From NCBI GenBank assembly GCA_038323835.1, contig JBBQHI010000002.1, positions 62,001 through 126,000 on the forward strand: a DNA stretch of 64,000 bases. The letters are read 5' to 3'. Source of the DNA: JACVRW01 sp038323835 (GTDB taxonomy: Bacteria > Actinomycetota > Thermoleophilia > Solirubrobacterales > Thermoleophilaceae). Both the position numbers and the translations under genes were made by a program. Shown one piece after another: positions 50,308 through 56,754 of the stretch; within the stretch, counting starts at the first letter, position 1, and every line of letters begins with the position of its first letter. The notes under the pieces are model-generated. The model was not told the DNA's origin. It saw only the letters and a list, made by a program, of their open reading frames with translations, and did not search any database.

Positions 50308-51384
50308 TTACGAATTCTTCCGGTACAGCGGCTTCTCGCTCACCTCGGCGGCGCGCGCCTTCCCGCGCACGTCCACCTCGATGGCCGTGCCGGGCTTGGC
50401 CGCGGCAACCGGCACGTAGGCCATGCCTATCCCCTTCTCCAGGCAGGGGGAGCGCGAACCACTGGTCACGATCCCCTCCCCGGAGCGGGTGCTCACGGGA
50501 TTCCCCTGGCGCGGGATGCCGGGGCCGGTGAACACGAAGGGCGAGAGCGACTGCTCAGGCTCCAGGCCGCGCAGGGCGTCCGAGCCGATGAAGCCGGTGT
50601 CCAGCTTGCAGCACCAGCCGAGTCCGGCCTCGAGCGGGTTGCGGCTTTCGGAGAGATCGTTGCCGTAGAGGTGGAAGCAGACCTCGAGGCGCAGCGTGTC
50701 GCGCGCGCCCAGGCCGGCGGGCTCGACCCCGGCCTCGGCCAACGCGTCCCAGACCGCCCCGGCGCCCGCAGCGGGCACCAGCAGCTCGGCCCCGTCCTCG
50801 CCGGTGTAGCCCGTGCCGCACACGAGGCAGTCCACGCCGGCCACCCTCAGGTCGGCCGTGCGCATGCGCGCCGGCAGCTCGCCCTCGGCCAGGCGCTCCA
50901 GCACCCCGCGTGCCAGCGGCCCCTGGACCGCGATCATGGCCCAGTCCTGGAGCGTGTCCGCGATCTCCACGTCGAACCCGGCCGCCTGCTCGCGGTACCA
51001 GGCCAGGTCCTTCTCGTGGTTCGATGCGTTGGTCACGGTCAGGAAGCGGCCGCCGTCCAGGCGGTAGGTGAAGAGGTCGTCCAGGACCCCGCCGTCCGCC
51101 CTGCACAGCACCGAGTACTGCGCCCCGCGCTCGGCGATCTTCGTCACGTCGTTGGAGAGGACATGCTGGAGAAAGGCCTCGGCCCCGGGCCCGCGGGTCT
51201 CGATCTCGCCCATGTGCGAGACGTCGAACATGCCCGCCCGCGTGCGCACCGCGATGTGCTCGGCGCGGATGCCCCCGTATTGGACCGGCATCTCCCAGCC
51301 GGCGAAGGGCACGAGCCGCGCGCCGGCCTGCTCGTGGCGCTCGTAGAGGGGTGTGCGGCGGAGGGTGTGGGCGGCCGAGGACAG
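50308..51384 (-). CDS. gcvT: Glycine cleavage system T protein (aminomethyltransferase)
   Basis: About 358 residues. Blocks: LRRTPLYERHEQAGARLVPF, WEMPVQYGG, GMFDVSHMGEIE, the folate-site region CGTGYTGEDGAELLVP and GARDTLRLEVCFHLYGND. It transfers the methylene group to tetrahydrofolate. The start is a problem. Between the stop of the upstream GNAT gene (51395) and the conserved N-terminus there is no ATG, GTG or TTG in frame; the only near-start codon is CTG at 51382-51384, used here. The next canonical codons upstream are ATG 51528 and GTG 51534, deep inside the GNAT gene. The rest of the protein is intact. Confidence 0.88.
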   Translation of the reverse strand: MSSAAHTLRRTPLYERHEQAGARLVPFAGWEMPVQYGGIRAEHIAVRTRAGMFDVSHMGEIETRGPGAEAFLQHVLSNDVTKIAERGAQYSVLCRADGGVLDDLFTYRLDGGRFLTVTNASNHEKDLAWYREQAAGFDVEIADTLQDWAMIAVQGPLARGVLERLAEGELPARMRTADLRVAGVDCLVCGTGYTGEDGAELLVPAAGAGAVWDALAEAGVEPAGLGARDTLRLEVCFHLYGNDLSESRNPLEAGLGWCCKLDTGFIGSDALRGLEPEQSLSPFVFTGPGIPRQGNPVSTRSGEGIVTSGSRSPCLEKGIGMAYVPVAAAKPGTAIEVDVRGKARAAEVSEKPLYRKNS

Positions 51385-51394
51385 GGCCGAGAGG

Positions 51395-51829
51395 CTACAG
51401 CGGGCGGGCGAAGTGGTACGAGGAGATCCGGAGCCGCTTGCGGAAGTAGAGGCGGTGCGCGTCCTGGCGCTCGGGGCCCACGCCCGAGTCCAGGTGGAGG
51501 GCGTCCGCGCCCAGGCGGCGGCCCTCATCCGCACACCAGTCCACGAGCGCTCCCGCGTGCCCGCGCCCGCGGGCCGCGGCCATCGTGGAGAGGTCGTCCA
51601 CGTAGAGCACGTCACCGCCGTACAGGGTGTGCAGCAGGCGAAAGCCGGCCACAGCCGTCACGCGCCCGTCATCCTCGAACGCGCCGACGAGGCGGTACCC
51701 CTCCGGCCGCTGCTCCTCGTCCACGCGGCGGACGAACTCGTCCTCGCCGGTGAGCTGTGTACGCAGCTCGCGCATCGCCTCGTAGGCGAGCGCAGTGTCC
51801 GGCGGCAGGATCTCGCGGAAGGAATGCAT
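51395..51829 (-). CDS. GNAT-family N-acetyltransferase
   Basis: 144 residues. Strand-4/motif A: LYVDDLSTMAAARGRGHAGALVDWC, with the acetyl-CoA loop R-G-R-G-H-A, and motif B near DALHLDSGVGPERQDAHRLYFRK. Substrate unknown. It lies directly before gcvT (11 bp to the CTG) and behind element G, within a minus-strand series that starts with ftsZ. In many actinobacteria ftsZ is followed by pgeF, a PLP-homeostasis gene and sepF; none of these is here. Confidence 0.82.
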   Translation of the reverse strand: MHSFREILPPDTALAYEAMRELRTQLTGEDEFVRRVDEEQRPEGYRLVGAFEDDGRVTAVAGFRLLHTLYGGDVLYVDDLSTMAAARGRGHAGALVDWCADEGRRLGADALHLDSGVGPERQDAHRLYFRKRLRISSYHFARPL

Positions 51830-51831
51830 CG

Positions 51832-51922
51832 CTGCGGTGCTCGCCGATCACAGGGCTGCGGTGCTCGCCCGATCACCGATCGGGCTCCGCTCCTCGCTGC
51901 CGATCGGGCTCCGCTCCTCGCG
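51832..51922 (-). repeat. Palindromic 3' element, copy G (compound)
   Basis: Minus-strand sense, 4 bp after the ftsZ stop: GCGAGGAGCGGAGCCCGATCG twice in part (51900s and 51870-51895), the palindrome CCCGATC-GGT-GATCGGG (51868-51884 region), CGAGCACCGCAGCC, and a further right half GATCGGCGAGCACCGCAGC reaching the GNAT start codon. It lies between ftsZ and the GNAT gene. Confidence 0.78.
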
Positions 51923-51925
51923 AGG

Positions 51926-53014
51926 TCAGTCCTTAAGGAAGGACGGAACGTCGATCTCGTCGTCCGAGATCTCGAGCGACTTGCGCTGGCGGTCGTCCAG
52001 GGACACGTCCCGGCGCCGCGGCTCGCGCCGCCGGCCCGTGGAGTCCTCCTGGAAGAGCGGAAGGCGTCCCGGCCGCTCGAAGCCCGTGGCGATCACGGTG
52101 ACGCGCACGCCGTCACCCATCGCGTCGTCCACAACGGCCCCGAAGATGATGTTCGAGTTCGAGTCGGCGGCGCTCTGGATGATCTCCGCGGCCTCGTTCA
52201 CCTCGAACAGGCCGAGGTCGCTGCCGCCGGTGATGTTCAGGAGGATGCCCGTGGCTCCCTCCACCGACTGCTCGAGCAGCGGGCTCGAGATAGCGTTCTT
52301 GGCCGCCTCGGCCGCGCGCTGCTCGCCCGCCGCCTCGCCGATGCCCATGAGCGCCGAGCCGGCGTCCTGCATGATCGTGCGGACGTCGGCGAAGTCCAGG
52401 TTGATGAGACCGGGCGTGGTGATCAGGTCGGTGATGCCCTGCACTCCCTGGCGCAGGACGTTGTCCGCCTCGCGGAACGCGTCCAGGATGCTGGTGCGGC
52501 GCTCCACCACGGCGAGCAGCTTCTCGTTGGGGATCACGATCAGCGTGTCCACCTGCTCGCGGAGGCGCTCGATGCCGTCCACCGCCTGGCGCATGCGCTG
52601 CGTGCCCTCGAAGTCGAACGGCTTGGTGACCGTGCCCACTGTGAGCGCGCCCACCTCCTGCTTGGCCACCTCGGCGATGACCGGCGCGGCGCCGGTGCCG
52701 GTGCCGCCACCCTCGCCGGCCGTGACGAAGACCATGTCCGCGCCCTTCAGCGCCTCCTTGATCTCATCGCGGCTCTCGTTGGCCGCGCCGTAGCCCACGT
52801 CGGGGCTCGCGCCCGCGCCGAGGCCGCGCGTCAGCTGGTCGCCGATCTGAAGCTTGATGTCGGCGTCGCACATCTGCAGCGCCTGGGAGTCGGTGTTGAC
52901 GGCGATGAACTCCACGCCCTTGAGGCCGGCGTCGACCATGCGGTTTACGGCATTGGTGCCGCCGCCGCCGATGCCGACGACCTTGATGACAGCCAAGTAG
53001 CTACCGGTGTCCAT
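51926..53014 (-). CDS. ftsZ: Cell division protein FtsZ
   Basis: 362 residues. GTP-binding blocks: IKVVGIGGGGTNAVNRM, the tubulin signature TAGEGGGTGTGAAPVIAE, and NLDFADVRTIMQDAGSALMGIGEA (T7-loop Asp). The usual Met of TAGMGGGTGTG is Glu here. The linker is short, and the conserved C-terminal tail is DEIDVPSFLKD. It polymerises into the division ring. There is no ftsA gene, as in other actinobacteria. A 216-bp region separates it from ftsQ and contains its own promoter-like sequence. Element G follows the stop. Confidence 0.97.
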   Translation of the reverse strand: MDTGSYLAVIKVVGIGGGGTNAVNRMVDAGLKGVEFIAVNTDSQALQMCDADIKLQIGDQLTRGLGAGASPDVGYGAANESRDEIKEALKGADMVFVTAGEGGGTGTGAAPVIAEVAKQEVGALTVGTVTKPFDFEGTQRMRQAVDGIERLREQVDTLIVIPNEKLLAVVERRTSILDAFREADNVLRQGVQGITDLITTPGLINLDFADVRTIMQDAGSALMGIGEAAGEQRAAEAAKNAISSPLLEQSVEGATGILLNITGGSDLGLFEVNEAAEIIQSAADSNSNIIFGAVVDDAMGDGVRVTVIATGFERPGRLPLFQEDSTGRRREPRRRDVSLDDRQRKSLEISDDEIDVPSFLKD

Positions 53015-53088
53015 AGGGGCTCAGGATCCTCTCTCTGCTGGTGAAGCTCAGGCGGTCATCGAGGGTCAGCGACGGTCGCCAAGTCGGC

Positions 53089-53118
53089 ACTGTAGGTGGA
53101 TATCGGCCGAAGTGTCAA
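53089..53118 (-). promoter_or_regulatory. Putative ftsZ promoter
   Basis: On the minus strand TTGACA (53118-53113) and TACAGT (53094-53089) are separated by 18 bp, a good match to a primary-sigma promoter, about 75 bp before the ftsZ ATG. A second TTGACA lies at 53147-53142 without a clear -10 box. Confidence 0.5.
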
Positions 53119-53174
53119 TGCCGCCCGCAACAATCTATGCATGTCAACTTAGACTCTGACTTGAGGGTTTGACG

Positions 53175-53195
53175 TCGACCTCAACCCGAGGTCGA
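53175..53195. repeat. Inverted repeat between ftsQ and ftsZ
   Basis: TCGACCTC-AACCC-GAGGTCGA is a perfect 8-bp inverted repeat with a 5-nt loop, 36 bp after the ftsQ stop and upstream of the putative ftsZ promoter. It could be a regulator site or attenuate ftsQ read-through; no T-run is present. Confidence 0.45.
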
Positions 53196-53230
53196 TACTT
53201 TCGGAGAGGGCGTCGGACGGAGCCGGGACG

Positions 53231-54328
53231 TCAGGGAGCGGGCGCTTCGGCCGCCCCTCCGGCCGCGCCCGGAACCGGCACGGAGGGCGCCGCGGGCGCC
53301 GTCGTGGCCGGGGTCTGGGCGGCAGGCGGCGTGCTCGTGGCCGGCGGGGTCGCCGTGGCCGGAGCCTCGCCGGTGAGAGGGGCCGTGGCCGGGTCCACCG
53401 GGGCTCCGGTTGCGGGGCCGCTCTCGGGGGTGGCCGTCGTCGCACCGTCCCCCGGCAGGACCGGAGCCTGCTCGGTCTCGGGCGGAGCCACGCTCTGGAA
53501 GGCCAGGCCGCCGACGGCCGGTCGCCCGGGCACGCGGAGGTCCACGTAGGTCGCGCCCTGGGCGTCCTGGTCCGCGAGGACCCGGGCCGCGGCGATCCAC
53601 TTCTCGCGCAGCCTGCTCGCTCCGCCGAACACGAGGTCGGGGCCGTCGTGCATCGTGGCCACCAGGCCGCGCTCACCGTCGCGGTGCACCTCGTCGAGAC
53701 GGCGGCGCAGGGCGGGAGGCGCGGTGCCGGCCACGCGGGCACCCGCGAGTGCCAGAGGATCCGACAGCCGCTGGCCCTTCAGTCCCCCGCGCGCTCGGAC
53801 CGTGGGCAGCGGGCCGGGCGTGGGCAGGCCCTGGAGCACCGTGCCGTCGGCGGCCACGGGCACCCGGCCGGAGTCGGTCACGGCCATGGCCGCGGGCACG
53901 CGCTCGATCACCTGGATCTTCATCCCGTGCGGGAAGTCGGTGGTCACCTGGAGCGCGCGGACCACCGGAAAGCCCGCCACCGCCTGATCGAGGCGGTCCC
54001 GGCGCACGTGGAGGGTGGTCATGGTCCTCGCGGTGGCCGCCAGGGCCGCACGGACGCGGTTGGCGTCCTTGGTGGTCACGCCGGTGACGGTCACGTGCTC
54101 GACGCTCACCAGCGAGGAGTCACGCAGCCAGAAGCGGTAGACCCCGCCGGTCACCAGGAGCAGGACGAGCAGCGCCAGCGCGATCCGGCGCATGCGGGCC
54201 GACGGCCGCGGCAGACGGGCGTCGTGCGGCCGCACGGACCGCAGGGCGGACCGCGGAACCCCCCCGAGCCGGGCCACGACCTCCGCAAGGCGCCCGGGGC
54301 GCCGGGCCGCGGGCGATCCGGCCCTCAC
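53231..54328 (-). CDS. ftsQ: Cell division protein FtsQ with long low-complexity C-terminus
   Basis: 365 residues: cytoplasmic basic N-terminus (about 1-47), one TM (IALALLVLLLVTGGVYRFWL, about 48-67), POTRA domain (LVSVEHVTVTGVTTKDANRVRAAL, about 72-140), and the FtsQ domain (RVPAAMAVTDSGRVPVAADGTVLQG). From about residue 280 the extracellular end is an Ala/Pro/Thr-rich tail of some 85 residues, unusual for FtsQ. It links the divisome across the membrane. The GTG at 54326-54328 overlaps the murB stop (GTGA). Confidence 0.92.
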   Translation of the reverse strand: MRAGSPAARRPGRLAEVVARLGGVPRSALRSVRPHDARLPRPSARMRRIALALLVLLLVTGGVYRFWLRDSSLVSVEHVTVTGVTTKDANRVRAALAATARTMTTLHVRRDRLDQAVAGFPVVRALQVTTDFPHGMKIQVIERVPAAMAVTDSGRVPVAADGTVLQGLPTPGPLPTVRARGGLKGQRLSDPLALAGARVAGTAPPALRRRLDEVHRDGERGLVATMHDGPDLVFGGASRLREKWIAAARVLADQDAQGATYVDLRVPGRPAVGGLAFQSVAPPETEQAPVLPGDGATTATPESGPATGAPVDPATAPLTGEAPATATPPATSTPPAAQTPATTAPAAPSVPVPGAAGGAAEAPAP

Positions 54329-55242
54329 GACTCCGCTCCCCCGAGTGGCGACAGGTCCACGTCGCCAAGTATCTGCACCTCGGGCTCGAGCTCCACCCCG
54401 AAGGTCTCCCGGACCCGGCGGCGCCCCTCGCCCATGAGGGCGATCACGTCCGCCGTGGTGGCGTGGCCCATGTTCTCCACGAAGTTGGCGTGCTTCTCCG
54501 AGAACCGCGCGCCTCCGACCGTGAGGCCGCGGCAGCCCGCCTGGTCCAGCAGCACACCCGCGCTGCGGCCGCCCGCGGCCTCGCCGGCGGGGTTCTTGAA
54601 GGTGGAGCCGAAGGTCTTGATCCCGGACGGCTGGGCCTGGCGGCGGGCTTCCCGCATGCCGGCCAATGTGGCCTTCACCTCCGCGGGCGGAGCGGGGCTG
54701 AGGGCGAACGACGCCCGTGAGACCACCTCTCCCGTCTCGAGGTTGGAGCGCCGGTACTCGAAGCCGAGTTGCGCGGGCTCACGGCGGTCGGTGCCGTCGC
54801 GGCTCACCACATCGGCCCACTCGAGCACGCGCGCGAGGTCGCCGCCGTACGCGTTCGCGTTCATTCGCACCGCGCCGCCCACGGTCCCCGGGATGTTCAC
54901 CCCGAACTCCAGGCCGCTCAAACCGGCACGCGCAGCCAGCGCGGCCGCCTGGGGCAGCCGCGCCCCACCCCCGCAGACGAGCCGGTGGCCCTCCTGCTCC
55001 ATGGCGGCTAGCGCTCCGTCGAGCTTTATGACGAGTCCCCGGAATCCCGCATCCGACACCAGGAGGTTCGAGCCCGAGCCCACCACTCCTACCGCGACCT
55101 GCTCATCGCCCGCCCAGCGCAGCAGCTCCGCCAGGCGCTCGTCCTCGCCGGGACGAGCGAACCAGTCCCCCTGTCCGCCCGTCCGGATGGTGGTCAGCCG
55201 GGTGAGCGGGTAGTCCCGTTCCAGGCCCTCGGGAACGCTCAC
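54325..55242 (-). CDS. murB: UDP-N-acetylenolpyruvoylglucosamine reductase
   Basis: 305 residues. The FAD domain has TIRTGGQGDWFARPG and VVGSGSNLLVSD; FGVNIPGTVGGAVRMNANAYG and GIKTFGSTFKNPAGEAAG follow (the Ser of GSTFKNP is the proton donor), with the C-terminal Glu in VELEPEVQILG. It makes UDP-MurNAc. The GTG at 55240-55242 overlaps the murC stop (GTGA). The frame extends to 55362 over murC but lacks conserved sequence there. Confidence 0.95.
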   Translation of the reverse strand: MSVPEGLERDYPLTRLTTIRTGGQGDWFARPGEDERLAELLRWAGDEQVAVGVVGSGSNLLVSDAGFRGLVIKLDGALAAMEQEGHRLVCGGGARLPQAAALAARAGLSGLEFGVNIPGTVGGAVRMNANAYGGDLARVLEWADVVSRDGTDRREPAQLGFEYRRSNLETGEVVSRASFALSPAPPAEVKATLAGMREARRQAQPSGIKTFGSTFKNPAGEAAGGRSAGVLLDQAGCRGLTVGGARFSEKHANFVENMGHATTADVIALMGEGRRRVRETFGVELEPEVQILGDVDLSPLGGAES

Positions 55243-56570
55243 GCCACCAGCCTCCGGGCCAGATCGTCCACGTCGCCCGCACCCATGGTCAGCAGCAGAT
55301 CGCCCTCGCGAAGCTCCTCGCGCAGCAGTCGCTCGGCGTCCTCCCGGGCGGGCAGCCACCACACCGGCCGGCCCGCGGCGGCGTCCGACGCGGCCCCGGC
55401 CACCATCAGGCCGCTCACCCCGGGGAAGTCCTCGGCGCGCTCACGCGCGGGGTAGACGTCGAGCACCACCACCAGGTCCGCGAGCGCGAGGGCGCGACCG
55501 AAATCGCGCGCCAGCCGGCGGGTGCGCGAGTAGAGGTGCGGTTGGAAGAGGGCCACCAGCCGCACCGGAGCGAGCGTGCGGGCCGCCTCGAGCGTGGCGC
55601 GGACCTCCGTCGGGTGGTGGGCGTAGTCGTCGAATACCCGCGCCCCCGACGCGGTCCGGCCGTGATCCTCGAAGCGCCGCCCCGCTCCCGTGAAGCGGGC
55701 AAGCGCCGGGGCGGCCTTCTCCGGCTCCACCCCCGCGTGGCGGCAGGCCGCGATCGCGGCCAGGGCGTTCAGCACGTTGTGCCGCCCGGGCACCGCGAGC
55801 TCGAAGCGCACCCCGGCCGCGGTGAAGCGCGAGCCGAGCGGGAGCAGCTCCACCGCCTCGGCCCGGAGCTCGCCCTCGTCTATCCCGTACGTGAGCACGG
55901 TGCCCGCCCCGGCCAGCCGCACACCGGGGCCCAGCACCAGCAGGTCCGCGGGGGCGGCGAACTCGGCGAAGGCGCTCTCCACCTCGGACAGCGACCGGTA
56001 GGTGGCGTGGTGATCGAGCTCGATCCCGGTGACCACGGCCACCTCACGCGCGAGCTTCAGGAAGGAGCGATCCGATTCGTCCGCCTCCACCACCGCCCAG
56101 TCCCCCCCACCCCAGCGCGCGTTGGTGCCCGCCGCGCGCAGCTCGCCCCCGATCAGGAACGAGGGATCGCTGCCGGTCTCGAGGAGCACCAGCGCAGCCA
56201 TCGACGCGGTGGTGGTCTTCCCGTGCGTGCCCGCCACTGCGATCGTGCGCCTCAGCGCGGTGACCTCGCCCAGCAGGTCCCCGCGGTGCAGGACCGGCGT
56301 TCCGGCCTCGCGCGCGTGGACGAGCTCCGGGTTGTCCGGGGCGATCGCGGTGGACACCACCAGCTCCGCCCCGGCGGGCGGGGGCTGGTCGTGGCCGGCG
56401 CGCGGCTCGATGCCGGCGTCGCGCAGGAGCGTGGAATACGGCGACTCCGCGCGGTCCGACCCGGACACCTCCGCCCCGAGCTCGCGCGCCACCAGGGCGA
56501 GGCCGCTCATCCCGGCGCCGCCGATGCCCACGAAGTGCAGCCTGCGTCCCGCGAAGGGGCCCGCCTCCAT
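55239..56570 (-). CDS. murC: UDP-N-acetylmuramate--L-alanine ligase
   Basis: 443 residues. N-terminal UDP-binding HFVGIGGAGMSGLALVAREL, ATP P-loop AVAGTHGKTTTASM, VEADESDRSFLKLAREVAVVTGIELDHHATY in parts (VEADESD; ELDHHATY) and the C-terminal DDYAHHPTEVRATLEAAR and FQPHLYSRTRRL. It adds L-Ala to UDP-MurNAc. It is the first gene of the murC-murB-ftsQ run, divergent from the PKD operon. MurG, its usual upstream neighbour, is 6.5 kb away. Confidence 0.97.
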   Translation of the reverse strand: MEAGPFAGRRLHFVGIGGAGMSGLALVARELGAEVSGSDRAESPYSTLLRDAGIEPRAGHDQPPPAGAELVVSTAIAPDNPELVHAREAGTPVLHRGDLLGEVTALRRTIAVAGTHGKTTTASMAALVLLETGSDPSFLIGGELRAAGTNARWGGGDWAVVEADESDRSFLKLAREVAVVTGIELDHHATYRSLSEVESAFAEFAAPADLLVLGPGVRLAGAGTVLTYGIDEGELRAEAVELLPLGSRFTAAGVRFELAVPGRHNVLNALAAIAACRHAGVEPEKAAPALARFTGAGRRFEDHGRTASGARVFDDYAHHPTEVRATLEAARTLAPVRLVALFQPHLYSRTRRLARDFGRALALADLVVVLDVYPARERAEDFPGVSGLMVAGAASDAAAGRPVWWLPAREDAERLLREELREGDLLLTMGAGDVDDLARRLVA

Positions 56571-56622
56571 GCCGGGGCACCATAGCCCCGGGATTGGTCG
56601 TTCCTGGACCTTCGGGTGGACG

Positions 56623-56652
56623 TTGGCGAGACCGGAAATTCCGGGTTACGCT
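56623..56652 (+). promoter_or_regulatory. Putative promoter of the PKD operon with palindrome in the spacer
   Basis: TTGGCG (56623-56628) and TACGCT (56647-56652) are 18 bp apart. The spacer contains the perfect palindrome CCGGAA-A-TTCCGG (56632-56644), a likely operator. Transcription would start near 56660, leaving a leader of about 95 nt to the GTG. Confidence 0.5.
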
Positions 56653-56754
56653 GGCTTCACGCCCCGAATCGACTGACTCTGGTGCCGACCGCTCGGTGAC
56701 GGAACACCGACCCGCTCGCCCGGAGCCGGACCCCTCTTAATAGACCCCTCCAAC

